From assembly GCF_023509475.1 (NCBI RefSeq), contig NZ_JAKSDZ010000016.1:1-64000 (forward strand): a stretch of DNA of 64,000 nucleotides, read 5' to 3'. Position 1 is the stretch's first letter. Each line of letters starts with the position of its first letter. Below are positions 37,459-48,045 of the stretch, piece by piece. Under the pieces are notes generated by a model. That model was not told where the DNA came from, did not search any database, and worked only from the letters and a program-made list of their open reading frames with translations. The position numbers and the translations under genes were made by a program. The DNA is from Aestuariirhabdus haliotis. Its GTDB lineage: Bacteria; Pseudomonadota; Gammaproteobacteria; Pseudomonadales; Aestuariirhabdaceae.

Positions 37459-38531
37459 GTCGCTTCCTTTTTTATGGGCGAACAGGGATAACTCAGCACC
37501 ACCATATAGAGCTGATGCTCCTTAACTCGAATCATCTTGGCCGAACTACCATAAAGTGCCTGCAGACGATCTTCGGTATTCGCCAGCGCAATACGGTTGC
37601 CCCCCGATGCACCACCGCCTCCTGCGGGCATCGGATTACTGACTCTCAAGCTTAACAAACCTCCCCTATACTCACCGCTCACGGTAACCGTCCCCCCCTG
37701 AGTTAATGGTTGAATCCCATGGTGAATCGCGTTTTCCAATAACGGCTGCAAGGTTAGCAAGGGAATCGGAAGGTCACCGGGGACTCCATCCATGTGCCAA
37801 TCGACCTGCAAGCGTTTACCCAGGCGTAATTTTTCGATGCGCAGATATTGACGGCACAGATCCAGTTCGCGACGGATCGTCACTTCGCTGTTTCCCTGCT
37901 GCAGACTCGCACGAAACAGTTCCGACAGATCCACCACGGCCTGCTCGGCCTTATCGGGATCAACGGCGATCAAGCTGGCTATGCTGTTCATACTGTTAAA
38001 CAGAAAATGTGGGCGAATACGGGACTGCAACGACTGTAACCGTGCACGCAGTTCGGCCTTTTGTTGACGATGCAATTCATGTTGCACGTACAGGTATCGC
38101 AACACCATGCCGGTGATAATAATGCCGATCACCAGATTACGTATCAACGGCCAGAGCTCCAGGTTAAACCAGAAGGCATTCCAGGGCAGCGGTAGCACCA
38201 TCCATCGTGAGACAAGGGAAAAGCTGAGTGTTACTCCACTCACCAGCAACAGGCAGACAAACACCACCTGGGGCAGCGGCCTGCGACTTAACCAGTTACG
38301 CAATAGACAGAGCAAAGCCGTACTGCTGAGCATAATCCACTGCACAAACAGGGATGAGATGGCCAGATAATCCCAATCGAGACCTCGCGGGCCAGAGTCC
38401 GCCAATACCTCCACCAGCACCAGCAGTTCGGTGATCAGGATCAAGGCCAGCACGGCTCGGGTGCGACACAGATCTGGCAGAAAAAAATCTTGTTCGGCCG
38501 CATCGCGACCCGTAACGGGTTCCCTATTCAT
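37455..38531 (-). CDS. algZ: AlgZ/FimS-like sensor histidine kinase
   Basis: A 358-residue membrane sensor of the LytS/His_kinase (PF06580) type. Four or more membrane helices lie at about 25-150; the phospho-acceptor region is RIRPHFLFNSMNSIASL (His175) and the ATP-binding end has PLLTLQPLLENAIHHGIQPL. The start at 38531 is preferred over 38582, which would add 17 residues of unrelated sequence. It is divergent from argH across 139 bases, the same arrangement as in Pseudomonas. Confidence 0.9.
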   Translation of the reverse strand: MNREPVTGRDAAEQDFFLPDLCRTRAVLALILITELLVLVEVLADSGPRGLDWDYLAISSLFVQWIMLSSTALLCLLRNWLSRRPLPQVVFVCLLLVSGVTLSFSLVSRWMVLPLPWNAFWFNLELWPLIRNLVIGIIITGMVLRYLYVQHELHRQQKAELRARLQSLQSRIRPHFLFNSMNSIASLIAVDPDKAEQAVVDLSELFRASLQQGNSEVTIRRELDLCRQYLRIEKLRLGKRLQVDWHMDGVPGDLPIPLLTLQPLLENAIHHGIQPLTQGGTVTVSGEYRGGLLSLRVSNPMPAGGGGASGGNRIALANTEDRLQALYGSSAKMIRVKEHQLYMVVLSYPCSPIKKEAT

Positions 38532-38670
38532 AATCCGAGGGTACAGCGAGCTGCAAGCAATGCAAAGCATCCTCCCCCGCAAGCCACCAACGACCTCGCA
38601 AAACTGTTACAATTGTCCGAATTTTTCAGCGAAAGGGCTCCCCTAAAGCCCTCGATATCAAGGAAGCCAC

Positions 38671-40077
38671 ATGAGCAGCGACGAGCAAAAAACCAACCAA
38701 CAATGGGGGGGACGTTTTAACGAACCCACCGATGCCTTTGTAGCCCGATTCACCGCCTCGATCGATTTCGACAAACGCCTGTATGCACAGGACATCCGTG
38801 GCTCCCAGGCTCATGCACGCATGCTCAACAAGGTTGGCGTACTGTCGCAAGAAGAGTTAACCGCTATTCTGGAGGGGCTGGACCAGATTCGCGATGAGAT
38901 CGAGCGCGGCGAAATCGAATGGTCGGTCGAGCTCGAAGATATCCATATGAACATTGAGGCTCGCCTCACCGATCGTATCGGCATCACCGGCAAAAAGTTG
39001 CACACCGGCCGCTCCCGTAACGATCAGGTCGCTACCGACATTCGCCTTTATCTTCGCGATGAGATCGATTTTATTCTGTCCGAAGTGACTCGCTTGCAGC
39101 AGGGTCTGCTCGATGTCGCCGAACGCGAAGCCGATACCATCATGCCCGGCTTCACCCACCTGCAAACCGCGCAGCCGGTCACCTTTGGCCACCACCTGAT
39201 GGCCTGGTTCGAAATGCTGCAGCGCGACTTCAGCCGCCTCAGCGACTGCCGAAAACGACTCAATCAATCGCCTCTGGGCGCCGCTGCACTGGCCGGCACC
39301 ACCTATCCGATCGACCGTAGTTACAGCGCGCAGCTGATGGATTTTGACGGTCCGACCGCCAATTCGCTCGACTCGGTCAGCGACCGGGATTTCGCCATCG
39401 AATTCTGCGCCGCCGCCAGTCTGGTGATGACGCATCTGTCCCGCATGTCCGAGGAGCTGGTGCTGTGGACATCGGCCCAGTTCGACTTTATTAACCTGCC
39501 CGACCGCTTCTGCACCGGATCGAGCATCATGCCGCAGAAGAAAAACCCGGATGTGCCCGAGCTGGTTCGCGGCAAGAGCGGCCGGGTCAATGGCCACCTG
39601 ATCTCCCTGTTAACGCTGATGAAATCCCAGCCTCTGGCCTACAACAAGGACAACCAGGAAGATAAGGAACCCCTGTTTGATACCGTCGATACCTTGAAAG
39701 GCAGCCTGCGCGCTTACGCCGATATGATACCGGCCATCACCTCCAAGGCCGACAACATGCGCGAAGCCGCTCGTCGCGGTTTTTCCACCGCCACCGATCT
39801 GGCGGATTACCTGGTACGTAAAGGCATGCCTTTCCGCGATGCCCACGAAGTGGTGGGTAAGGCGGTCGCGTTCGGCATCGATCAAAATCTCGACCTGTCC
39901 GATATGAGTCTGGATCAACTGCAGCAGTTTTCTGCCACTATCGCCAACGATGTTTTTGACGTACTAACCCTGGAAGGTTCCGTTAACGCACGCAACCATA
40001 TCGGCGGAACCGCTCCAGACCAGGTGCGCAGTGCCGTTACAACAGCCCGCAGCCACCTGTCCCAACGCAGCGAGTAA
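38671..40077 (+). CDS. argH: Argininosuccinate lyase
   Basis: A 468-residue enzyme that splits argininosuccinate to arginine and fumarate, the last step of arginine synthesis. The superfamily signature [12 protein letters not shown] at 283-294 holds the catalytic serine. [20 protein letters not shown] and [18 protein letters not shown] complete the tetrameric active site. Ribosome site AAGGAAG precedes the ATG. A 10-bp inverted repeat follows the gene. Confidence 0.97.
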   Translation: MSSDEQKTNQQWGGRFNEPTDAFVARFTASIDFDKRLYAQDIRGSQAHARMLNKVGVLSQEELTAILEGLDQIRDEIERGEIEWSVELEDIHMNIEARLTDRIGITGKKLHTGRSRNDQVATDIRLYLRDEIDFILSEVTRLQQGLLDVAEREADTIMPGFTHLQTAQPVTFGHHLMAWFEMLQRDFSRLSDCRKRLNQSPLGAAALAGTTYPIDRSYSAQLMDFDGPTANSLDSVSDRDFAIEFCAAASLVMTHLSRMSEELVLWTSAQFDFINLPDRFCTGSSIMPQKKNPDVPELVRGKSGRVNGHLISLLTLMKSQPLAYNKDNQEDKEPLFDTVDTLKGSLRAYADMIPAITSKADNMREAARRGFSTATDLADYLVRKGMPFRDAHEVVGKAVAFGIDQNLDLSDMSLDQLQQFSATIANDVFDVLTLEGSVNARNHIGGTAPDQVRSAVTTARSHLSQRSE

Positions 40078-40082
40078 ACGGT

Positions 40083-40115
40083 GCGCTGCCGACGGCATAG
40101 CATGTTCGGCAGCGC
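40083..40115. repeat. Inverted repeat between argH and cyaA
   Basis: GCGCTGCCGA (40083-40092) and TCGGCAGCGC (40106-40115) form a 10-bp perfect stem with a 13-base loop, right after the argH stop and 27 bases before cyaA. There is no T-run, so it could be an mRNA 3'-end structure or a pause site rather than a standard terminator. Confidence 0.5.
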
Positions 40116-40142
40116 CCGTCCGGCTCAGCCTATACTGTAGCC

Positions 40143-42989
40143 ATGAGCCAAACCAAGTCGTTGATCGATAGTCTGGAAGGCGGTGTTGACCGCAAAACGC
40201 TCAAGCGTATCCAGCAGCGCTTTATGGAGATTAACCAGGGGCGTTTGCTGCGTGCGCGGGATGGGCTCTCTCAACGCCAGCAGCTTTTCCTTGACCTGCT
40301 GCCTTTGTTGTTCATGGAAAACCACCCTTTATTGCCGGGTTTCGTCACCTATAAAACCCCGGCCGGGATATCCCGCTACGAACCCGACAAGCGGGTCCTG
40401 AGAGAAGCCAATCGACTCAGTCGCAGCTTTCGTTACAGCCGAAAACCCCACCGCCAGCGCAGCATCTACAGCCTGTTCCTGATGGGCAGCTGCGGCAGCC
40501 TTGCCCATAGTAATCGCAGCGATCTGGATGTCTGGGTATGCCATGCACCGGATTTGAAAACGGCGCAACAGGATGAGCTGCAACGCAAATGCACACTGAT
40601 CGAGCTCTGGGCGGTTAGCTTCAACCTGGAAGTTCACTTCTTCCTGATGGACGATGAGAAATTCCGCCACCGGCAACATCACAAAGAACTGTCCGGGGAA
40701 GACTGTGGCAGCGCCCAACACAGCCTGCTGCTGGATGAATTCTATCGCACCGCCCTGCTATTGGCGGGTCGCTATCCCATCTGGTGGTTGATCCCCCCCG
40801 ACGACGAACACCGCTATCAACATCACACCCAACGTTTGCGAGAACAGCGCTACATCCAACCCGATGAAACCGTCGATTTCGGCGGCATTACCGAGATTCC
40901 TCCCGGAGAATTTGTCGGTGCTGGCATGTGGCAGATGTTCAAGGGACTGGCGTCCCCCTATAAATCTGTGCTCAAGCTGATGCTGACCGAACTCTATGCC
41001 AGCCGCACTGATGAACTGATCAGCATAACGTTCAAGCGACGTATTTACGCCGGCGAAACCTCTCTGGATGCCCTTGATCCCTATATTTTGCTGTACCAGA
41101 AACTTGAGCGTTACTTGCTCGGAACCGAGCACCTTGACCGTCTGGAGCTGGTACGAAAAGCGCTCTATTTCAAGGTTGGCAAGCGCCTGAGCCAGACCCC
41201 GAGACGCAGCCGATCCTGGCAACGGAACGTGCTCGAACAGCTGATTCAGACCTGGCAATGGCAGCCACAACAGCTACGTGACCTGGACCAGCACAATCAA
41301 TGGAAAGTCGATCGGGTGCTCCAGGAACGGGCCGCACTCGTGTCGCAACTGATGCACAGCTACCGCTTTCTGAACCAATATGGACATAACCACCAAGAGG
41401 GGCTGATCTCTCAACGGGACATGCAGTTACTCGGTCGGCGCCTGTACGCTGCCTTTGAGCGGCGAGCCAATAAACTCCCGGTGATAAACCCGGGTATCTC
41501 CGAGGACATGAGTGAGTCTAATCTGTCGATTGTCTGTCACGGCCAGAAACCCGCCGAGTGGCGTTTATATCGAGGCGCTCTCAAGCACCAGGATCTGGAT
41601 CGCCAACCCATTCTCAAACGCACCCACTCTATCGTTCAGCTGTTGGCTTGGTGCCATCTGAATCGCATTCTCGACAGCAGCAGCTCCGTGTCGCTGTTTC
41701 CCGGCAACAGCGCCCTGACTGAATACGAGCTGCAACAGATTATCAACGCCCTGCGCCAAACCCTGCCCGTCGAGACGACTTCGATCGATGATGACACCTA
41801 TCTGGAGCCCAGCCGGCCTTCTACAGTCCTGCTGGTGATCAACGCCGGTATCGATCCAATGAAAGCAAGCAGCGAACGTAACGTTCACCTGCTGAGCAAC
41901 CGAACGGATTCGCTCGGTTTCAGCGCCATGCGCGCCAACCAGGTAATCACCATCGATCAGCTCTGTATCAACAGCTGGAACGAATGGAGCCTGTCACGCT
42001 TCGAGGGTCCGGACGCCCTTGTCCACTGTCTGCAGGAATACCTCAATCAGACCAATCCGCAATCACCGCCCGAACTCAACATTCGCTGTTACTGTCGTAA
42101 TCGTGCGCAACCGATTCAGGATCGGGTCACTACACTGTTTGCCGATACCCAACGTCATCTGCTCTCACCCGACACACATTCCCGGGGCCGTTATCTGCTC
42201 CAGGTCGAGCATCAGTTTCATCTGTTTCAGATGCACCAGCAAGTCACCGTACGCAGCCTGGAAGACGAAGCAGCTCTGGTACTTTTGCTGGGACAACCCC
42301 AGACAGAATTTAGCCCGTTATTAGTCGATCGATATGCACTGCAAGACAGCCCCTTATCGCTGGTTTTACCGCGCAACGAAGCCGGCAAAATACAGCTGTT
42401 TTACCAGCAGCTCAGAGCTCAGGATCGAATTCGTTTTTACCTGCTCGATGAGCGCGGTTCATTGCTGTGCCAGACCTCAGTGCACGGCGATCTGCAACGA
42501 GTACTGGAACAGCTCTACCGTTTTTTACAGCGTTTGTTATTCCGTCTTAACGCGCATCTCGAGCAGCAAGCCAATGACCTGCCAACGATGAGTATCGAGC
42601 TCTACGAACTGGTGGCCAGTAGCGATTTTGGCCCGAAGCAGCTGCGAGCCGTGTCGCCTCCCCCTGCCAACCCTCACCCATACCTGGAAATACAGGTGAT
42701 TATCGGACTGGATTCGGAAGGGGAAGAACAGGCCACCCTGTTTTGCGGTGAGCGTGAATTCAACCCGCTCGATTACGAAGGCAAGCAACTACAGGCTGCG
42801 GCGGACTTTATTCGTACACAGCATCGCGGTCGAGAGCTTTCCCGCTGCTATATCACCGACCTTGCTATGCCGCTGTCCTTGAACGGCGAGCGTCTGCAAT
42901 CAATTCATTATTTGCAACGCAAACGGGACATAGAAACTCAGTTAAACGCCTATCTCCAGGCCGATGCCGACCGCTTGCCAGGGCAATGA
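40143..42989 (+). CDS. cyaA: Class I adenylate cyclase
   Basis: A 948-residue cytoplasmic enzyme making cAMP from ATP. The N-terminal catalytic half has the nucleotidyltransferase signature FLMGSCGSLAHSNRSDLDVW (about 115-134), with the GS pair and the metal-binding DLD, plus LLDEFYRTALLLAGRYPIWW. The C-terminal regulatory half (about 540-948) is divergent, as usual. The full-length CyaA layout and the cyaA-cyaY-lptM-lysA order match other gammaproteobacteria. No obvious ribosome site precedes the ATG; a TATACT lies about 10 bases before it. Confidence 0.95.
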   Translation: MSQTKSLIDSLEGGVDRKTLKRIQQRFMEINQGRLLRARDGLSQRQQLFLDLLPLLFMENHPLLPGFVTYKTPAGISRYEPDKRVLREANRLSRSFRYSRKPHRQRSIYSLFLMGSCGSLAHSNRSDLDVWVCHAPDLKTAQQDELQRKCTLIELWAVSFNLEVHFFLMDDEKFRHRQHHKELSGEDCGSAQHSLLLDEFYRTALLLAGRYPIWWLIPPDDEHRYQHHTQRLREQRYIQPDETVDFGGITEIPPGEFVGAGMWQMFKGLASPYKSVLKLMLTELYASRTDELISITFKRRIYAGETSLDALDPYILLYQKLERYLLGTEHLDRLELVRKALYFKVGKRLSQTPRRSRSWQRNVLEQLIQTWQWQPQQLRDLDQHNQWKVDRVLQERAALVSQLMHSYRFLNQYGHNHQEGLISQRDMQLLGRRLYAAFERRANKLPVINPGISEDMSESNLSIVCHGQKPAEWRLYRGALKHQDLDRQPILKRTHSIVQLLAWCHLNRILDSSSSVSLFPGNSALTEYELQQIINALRQTLPVETTSIDDDTYLEPSRPSTVLLVINAGIDPMKASSERNVHLLSNRTDSLGFSAMRANQVITIDQLCINSWNEWSLSRFEGPDALVHCLQEYLNQTNPQSPPELNIRCYCRNRAQPIQDRVTTLFADTQRHLLSPDTHSRGRYLLQVEHQFHLFQMHQQVTVRSLEDEAALVLLLGQPQTEFSPLLVDRYALQDSPLSLVLPRNEAGKIQLFYQQLRAQDRIRFYLLDERGSLLCQTSVHGDLQRVLEQLYRFLQRLLFRLNAHLEQQANDLPTMSIELYELVASSDFGPKQLRAVSPPPANPHPYLEIQVIIGLDSEGEEQATLFCGEREFNPLDYEGKQLQAAADFIRTQHRGRELSRCYITDLAMPLSLNGERLQSIHYLQRKRDIETQLNAYLQADADRLPGQ

Positions 42990-43017
42990 AGGCGATTGCT
43001 GAAATACAACGGTTGAA

Positions 43018-43341
43018 CTACAACTGCAGCTCGATGCTGTCGCCGGACTGTTCGCTCAGGCAACGATTGAGCATGGGCAGAAAAGCTTCCCCCGTGCGGG
43101 TACAGCGCCACTCATCGCCTTCATCCAGCTCGTAATGGAAACCACCACTGCGTGCGGCCATCCACAGCTGCCCCATCGACGGCTGTCGACTGAGAATCAC
43201 CTGACTGCCATCTTCACAAGTCAGGGTAAGAATGCCAGCCGAGGTTTCATAATCGATTTCGACCTCGGCGTCCTCGATCGCATCTTCAATCGCCATCATC
43301 AACTCATCGAGACGTTCGTTTACCGCACTTTCACTGATCAC
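43018..43341 (-). CDS. cyaY: Frataxin-like iron-sulfur cluster protein CyaY
   Basis: A CyaY frataxin (107 residues from GTG 43341). An acidic first helix (ERLDELMMAIEDAIEDAEVE) supplies the iron-binding ridge. The beta-sheet core has ILTLTCEDGSQVILSRQPS, QLWMAARSGGFHYEL and WRCTRTGEAF. It modulates iron delivery to the IscS/IscU machinery. The frame is open to ATG 43371 (117 residues), but the shorter form matches the usual 106 residues and has GGGAG nine bases upstream. Divergent from lptM. Confidence 0.92.
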   Translation of the reverse strand: MISESAVNERLDELMMAIEDAIEDAEVEIDYETSAGILTLTCEDGSQVILSRQPSMGQLWMAARSGGFHYELDEGDEWRCTRTGEAFLPMLNRCLSEQSGDSIELQL

Positions 43342-43462
43342 CCTCGCTCTCTCCCATCCTGTTAGGCTCACATAAGCCGCGAGTGTAGCATGCCCGGGGG
43401 CAGCGTAGGCAAGGTAGCAGACAGCAGGTATACTGTGGCACCAAACCCTTTATTCACTGGCG

Positions 43463-43600
43463 ATGAGAACCACAATGATACCCAAGCTTCTGCCCCTGCT
43501 TCTGGCTATTGGACTGCTGACCGGCTGCGGCCAGAAAGGCCCCCTGTACCTCCCCGAAGCAGATAACCAGTATCAATCCGTCTCTGTATCGAACCAGTAA
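43463..43600 (+). CDS. lptM: Small lipoprotein LptM (YifL/LppL)
   Basis: A 45-residue lipoprotein: a short charged start, hydrophobic stretch and lipobox LLTGC, then the family signature CGQKGPLYLP. In E. coli LptM helps the outer-membrane LPS translocon LptD/LptE mature. The position just before lysA-dapF is the conserved one. An in-frame ATG at 43475 (41 residues) is an alternative start; neither has a strong ribosome site. TATACT about 30 bases upstream may be the operon -10. Confidence 0.9.
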   Translation: MRTTMIPKLLPLLLAIGLLTGCGQKGPLYLPEADNQYQSVSVSNQ

Positions 43601-43620
43601 CCGACAGGCCTGACATCTGA

Positions 43621-44871
43621 ATGGATCACTTTACCTATCAAGACGGCGAACTGTTTGCTGAACAGGTCTCCGCCAGCGATATCGCTGCGCAAGTTGGCAC
43701 TCCTTGCTACGTTTACTCAAGAGCGACCCTGGAACGTCATTATAACGCTTACGATAAGGCACTGGGCTCACACCCTCACCTGATCTGCTACGCCGTCAAA
43801 GCCAATAGCAACCTGGCCGTACTTAATGTGCTTGCGCGCCTTGGCGCCGGCTTCGATATTGTCTCCATCGGTGAACTGGAGCGGGTATTGGCCGCCGGGG
43901 GCGAACCCTCACGCATTATTTTTTCCGGCGTCGGCAAGCAAGCCAGCGAGATGCAACGCGCCCTCGAAGTCGGAATTCACTGTTTCAACGTCGAATCGGA
44001 AGCCGAGCTGGAGCGCTTGCAGCAGGTAGCCAGCGAGATGGGCGTTAATGCGCGTATCTCATTGCGAGTGAACCCGGATGTCGACGCTCATACCCACCCC
44101 TACATCTCTACCGGCTTGAAAGAGAACAAGTTCGGCATTGATTTCAAAATTGCTCCCGAGGTCTATCGCCGGGCGGCGGCTATGCCTAACATTGAGATCA
44201 CTGGTGTTGATTGCCATATTGGCTCCCAACTGACCGAGCTGGCTCCCTTTCTGGATGCCCTCGACCGCTTGCTCGCCCTGATTGATGAGCTTAAGCAGGA
44301 TGGCATCGAAATCCAGCACCTCGATCTGGGTGGTGGACTCGGGGTCAGCTACCAGGGCGAACAACCGCCCCAACCCGCCGACTATGCCAGCGCCGTACTC
44401 GAAAGGCTGGGCCAACGCGAGCTGACCCTGGTACTGGAACCCGGACGCTCTATCGCGGCCAATGCCGGCATCATGCTAACCCGGGTGGAGTTCCTCAAGG
44501 TCAACAGCGGCAAGCACTTTGCCATTGTCGATGCGGCCATGAATGACCTGATTCGCCCGGCTCTGTATCGTGCCTGGCAAGAGATCATTGCAGTCAAGCC
44601 CCGAACGGAAGGGGAATCCCACTGCTATGACCTGGTCGGCCCGATCTGTGAAACCGGTGATTTTATTGGCAAAGAGCGAGATCTCGTGCTCGAAGCTGGA
44701 GACCTGCTCGCCGTGCGCAGTGCCGGGGCTTACGGTTTCACCATGAGTTCAAACTACAATAGCCGTAACCGCTCCGCCGAAGTGATGGTGGATGATGATC
44801 AGGTGCATCTGGTGCGCAAGCGTGAAACCTTTGCCCAGCAGATTGCCAACGAATCCCTGCTACCGGCCTGA
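43621..44871 (+). CDS. lysA: Diaminopimelate decarboxylase
   Basis: A 416-residue fold-type III PLP enzyme, last step of lysine synthesis. Lys60 in [13 protein letters not shown] binds PLP, and [18 protein letters not shown] and [11 protein letters not shown] form the phosphate and barrel loops. The substrate Cys lies in GPICETGDF and the Tyr in [16 protein letters not shown]. Twenty bases after lptM and five before dapF, so one operon. Confidence 0.97.
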   Translation: MDHFTYQDGELFAEQVSASDIAAQVGTPCYVYSRATLERHYNAYDKALGSHPHLICYAVKANSNLAVLNVLARLGAGFDIVSIGELERVLAAGGEPSRIIFSGVGKQASEMQRALEVGIHCFNVESEAELERLQQVASEMGVNARISLRVNPDVDAHTHPYISTGLKENKFGIDFKIAPEVYRRAAAMPNIEITGVDCHIGSQLTELAPFLDALDRLLALIDELKQDGIEIQHLDLGGGLGVSYQGEQPPQPADYASAVLERLGQRELTLVLEPGRSIAANAGIMLTRVEFLKVNSGKHFAIVDAAMNDLIRPALYRAWQEIIAVKPRTEGESHCYDLVGPICETGDFIGKERDLVLEAGDLLAVRSAGAYGFTMSSNYNSRNRSAEVMVDDDQVHLVRKRETFAQQIANESLLPA

Positions 44872-44876
44872 TTTTC

Positions 44877-45710
44877 ATGCTGCTTCGATTTACTAAAATG
44901 CATGGCCTGGGCAACGACTTTGCGGTCATCGACCTCGTTACCCAGCATGCTCGTATTAACGCTGACCTGGTGCGCACACTGGCGCATCGCAATTTCGGCA
45001 TTGGTTTCGACCAGATGCTGGTGGTTGAGCCGCCACGCAGCCCGGATATAGATTTTCGCTACCGCATATTCAATGCCGATGGCAGCGAAGTGGAACAATG
45101 CGGTAACGGTGCACGTTGCTTTGCCCGCTTCGTACGGGATAAGAAGCTAACCCACAAAAAACGGATTCGGGTCGAGACTTCCAGCGGAGTGATTGAGCTC
45201 AGCATTAATGGCAACAATGACGTCAGCGTTGATATGGGTATCCCCCAGCTCAGTCCGTCGCAAATTCCGTTCGACGCTCCTCCGGTGAAGGCCGACACCT
45301 ACCCACTGGATGTCGACGGCCAAACCCTTGAAATCAATGCGATCTCCATGGGCAACCCTCATGCGGTACTTCTGGTTGATGATGTCGACTGTGCTCCGGT
45401 GGCAGAACTCGGCCCCAAAATTGAGCACCATCCCCGCTTCCCCCAGCGCTGTAACGTCGGGTTTCTGCAAATTGTCAGCCGTAACGAAGTGCGTCTGCGA
45501 GTGTTCGAGCGCGGCGTTGGCGAAACTCTGGCTTGCGGTACCGGTGCCTGTGCGGCACTGGTTGCCGGACGACTTCGCGGATTACTCGATCAGCGGGTGA
45601 CAGCACACCTCCAAGGTGGCACCCTAAAGCTGGAATGGCAGGGGGATAACAGCCCCGTCATCATGACCGGACCCGCAACCCGGGTCTACGAAGGACAGAT
45701 CAGGATATGA
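44877..45710 (+). CDS. dapF: Diaminopimelate epimerase
   Basis: A 277-residue two-domain racemase without cofactor. It opens [20 protein letters not shown]. The two catalytic cysteines lie in [13 protein letters not shown] and [13 protein letters not shown]. It converts LL- to meso-diaminopimelate for peptidoglycan and lysine, feeding lysA upstream. Its stop overlaps the next start (ATGA). Confidence 0.97.
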   Translation: MLLRFTKMHGLGNDFAVIDLVTQHARINADLVRTLAHRNFGIGFDQMLVVEPPRSPDIDFRYRIFNADGSEVEQCGNGARCFARFVRDKKLTHKKRIRVETSSGVIELSINGNNDVSVDMGIPQLSPSQIPFDAPPVKADTYPLDVDGQTLEINAISMGNPHAVLLVDDVDCAPVAELGPKIEHHPRFPQRCNVGFLQIVSRNEVRLRVFERGVGETLACGTGACAALVAGRLRGLLDQRVTAHLQGGTLKLEWQGDNSPVIMTGPATRVYEGQIRI

Positions 45711-46402
45711 GTGAGTACGACAGCGACCCCACCCTTGAGATCAACGCCGAACAGGTTGGGGAGTATTTGCGTCAGCACCCCGATTTCTTCGAACACCGGG
45801 ACGACCTGCTGTTAAAGATGGAAATCCCCCATCAGCGCGGCGAAGCGATCTCGTTGGTAGAACGCCAGGTGAATGTACTGCGTGAACGCAATCTGGAAAT
45901 GCGTCACCGACTCAACCACCTGCTTGATGTCGCACGGGACAACGACCGACTGTTCGATAAAACCCGCCGCCTGGTACTGAATCTGCTGGAAGCTCGCAAC
46001 CTCGATGACGTGGTGGGCGCCACCGAAGAAAGCCTGCGCAACGATTTCCAGGTGCCCTATTGCGAAATGCTGCTGTTCAGCGACCGCTCCCTGAACACCC
46101 ATGGTCGAGTGTCTCCGGTTGCCGAGGCCAACCAACAACTGTCTGAACTGTTACGCAACAATCGAGCGGTTAGCGGCGTGCTTCGTGAGGGCGAATTAAA
46201 GTTTTTATTCCCCGGCCAGCACCAGCAAATTGCTTCAGCGGCCGTTTCCCCCTTACATTTTTCCGGACGCTCACTGGGCGTGCTGGCCATCGCCAGTGAA
46301 GATGAACAACAGTATCGCAGCAGCGTTGGCACCCTGTTCCTGAGTTACGTGGGAGACGTTATCAGCCGTGTGTTGCCTCATCATATAGACGCACAGGTAT
46401 GA
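45707..46402 (+). CDS. DUF484 family GAF-like protein
   Basis: A 231-residue cytoplasmic protein. It opens with a helix containing [20 protein letters not shown], then a coiled-coil linker ([20 protein letters not shown]) and a GAF-like domain at about 90-225. This DUF484 family always lies between dapF and xerC in many proteobacteria, as here, but its role is unknown. It overlaps dapF and xerC by four bases each (ATGA), so it is coupled to both. Confidence 0.93.
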   Translation: MSEYDSDPTLEINAEQVGEYLRQHPDFFEHRDDLLLKMEIPHQRGEAISLVERQVNVLRERNLEMRHRLNHLLDVARDNDRLFDKTRRLVLNLLEARNLDDVVGATEESLRNDFQVPYCEMLLFSDRSLNTHGRVSPVAEANQQLSELLRNNRAVSGVLREGELKFLFPGQHQQIASAAVSPLHFSGRSLGVLAIASEDEQQYRSSVGTLFLSYVGDVISRVLPHHIDAQV

Positions 46403-47304
46403 ACCGGGAACTCGACCCCTGGATCGAGGATTTCCTGCATTACCTGAATGCTGAACGCCAACTGTCACCCCATACCCTGAGCAACTACCGGCGTGACCTG
46501 GGCAAGCTGGATCAATTTCGCGAGCAACAAAATCTCAATCGTTGGCAACAGATTGATAGTCACCACATACGCCTGTTTGTTGCCACTTGCCACCGCCAGG
46601 GGCTCGGAGGCAAAAGCCTGCAACGCACATTATCCGCGACGCGCAGCTTTTTCCGTTTCCTCAATCGCGAGCAACGCCTGAGTAACAATCCGGCAACGGG
46701 TGTACGCGCCCCGAAAAGCGAGCGACGCCTGCCCCATACCCTGGACGCTGATCAAATGGGGCAACTGCTGACCATCGACGACAATGATCCCCTGTCTATC
46801 CGCGACCAGTGCATCATGGAGCTCTTCTACTCCTCGGGTTTGCGACTGAGTGAACTGGTCGGACTCAACCTGGACAGCCTAGACCTGAAAGCCGCCCAGT
46901 TGATTGCCATCGGTAAAGGCAACAAGGCTCGGCAACTACCCATCGGCAGGCTCGCTCTGGAGGCCCTCAAACGCTGGCTGCAACTGCGCTCGCAATTGGC
47001 CAATGAGGATTGCCAGGCCCTGTTTGTGTCCAGTCGTGGCAGCCGTATCAGCCAGCGGCAGGTGCAAACCCGACTCAAGCAGTGGGGTGTTAAACAACAG
47101 CTTCCGGATAACCTGCATCCGCATAAACTGCGGCACTCTTTTGCCAGCCATTTATTGGAATCGAGCGGCGACTTGCGTGCCGTGCAGGAACTGCTGGGCC
47201 ATAGCGACATATCCACCACCCAGATCTACACTCACCTTGATTTCCAGCACCTTGCCGAGACCTACGACAAGGCTCACCCGAGAGCACAACGGCGTAAGAA
47301 ATAA
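46399..47304 (+). CDS. xerC: Tyrosine recombinase XerC
   Basis: A 301-residue chromosome-dimer-resolving recombinase. The N-terminal core-binding domain covers about 5-90. Catalytic residues are R149 (SSGLRLSEL), K173, H242 and R245 (HPHKLRHSF), H268 (LLGHSDI) and nucleophile Y277 (TTQIYTHL). It acts with XerD at dif. Length and synteny with dapF-DUF484 distinguish it from XerD. Overlaps the next gene by one base. Confidence 0.96.
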   Translation: MNRELDPWIEDFLHYLNAERQLSPHTLSNYRRDLGKLDQFREQQNLNRWQQIDSHHIRLFVATCHRQGLGGKSLQRTLSATRSFFRFLNREQRLSNNPATGVRAPKSERRLPHTLDADQMGQLLTIDDNDPLSIRDQCIMELFYSSGLRLSELVGLNLDSLDLKAAQLIAIGKGNKARQLPIGRLALEALKRWLQLRSQLANEDCQALFVSSRGSRISQRQVQTRLKQWGVKQQLPDNLHPHKLRHSFASHLLESSGDLRAVQELLGHSDISTTQIYTHLDFQHLAETYDKAHPRAQRRKK

Positions 47305-48029
47305 TGATTGATGCCATCAGCTTTGATCTCGACGACACCCTATGGGACAACAGACCGGTGATTCGTGCCGCCGAAGCCGCCCTGGCCGACTGGGTGCAAC
47401 GGCGAGCGCCCGATCTGGTGCCTCATTACCAACTGGAAACCCTGCTGGAATTTCGCCGTGAGATCATTGAAGAGCAGCCCCGCCTGCGTCATCGTATCAG
47501 TGAATTACGCGAGCAGATCCTCTTTCGTGCTCTTCGATACAGCGGCTACTCAGAAGCTGAAGGGCGTCAGCTGGCTGCGGAAGGCTTTACCCTGTTCCTG
47601 GATGAACGTCATCGGGTTAGTCCTTTTCCGGAAACCGAGCCCTTGCTGGAGTTATTGGCCAGGGATTACCAGCTAATCGCGCTCACCAACGGCAACCTGG
47701 ATATTGCTCGCCTGCCTCTGGGTCGTTTCTTTGATCACAGTGTGCGTGCAGAAGAGATTGGATTGGCCAAGCCCAACCCCGAATTCTATCGCACCGCGCT
47801 GGAGCGGATCGGCACGAACCCAGCGCGGACGCTTCATATCGGCGATGATCTGGAAAATGATGTCATCGGTGCCCGTAACGCCGGCTTGCACGCACTCTGG
47901 TTCAATCCAGGCAAGGCACCAAACCCTCCAGCGGATTTGCCCCTGGAACTGCAAGTAGAGACTTTACGGCAAATTCCCGACGCCATCGGGCAGTGGCGCC
48001 AGCGCATGCGGGACACTGTCAACAGGTAG
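47304..48029 (+). CDS. HAD-superfamily phosphatase (YigB-like)
   Basis: A 241-residue subfamily IA hydrolase. Motif I is FDLDDTLWDN (nucleophile and acid aspartates), motif II is LIALTNGN, motif III's Lys is in EEIGLAKPNPEFY and motif IV is HIGDDLENDVIGA. E. coli YigB, beside xerC, dephosphorylates FMN in riboflavin synthesis; the same context here suggests that role. Last gene of the lptM-lysA-dapF-DUF484-xerC operon. Confidence 0.88.
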   Translation: MIDAISFDLDDTLWDNRPVIRAAEAALADWVQRRAPDLVPHYQLETLLEFRREIIEEQPRLRHRISELREQILFRALRYSGYSEAEGRQLAAEGFTLFLDERHRVSPFPETEPLLELLARDYQLIALTNGNLDIARLPLGRFFDHSVRAEEIGLAKPNPEFYRTALERIGTNPARTLHIGDDLENDVIGARNAGLHALWFNPGKAPNPPADLPLELQVETLRQIPDAIGQWRQRMRDTVNR

Positions 48030-48045
48030 TCAATCGGACGCCAGG

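Noticed and set aside
38857-39597. 246-residue open frame antisense to argH
   Set aside because: It lies fully inside argH; composition reflects the opposite strand's codons.
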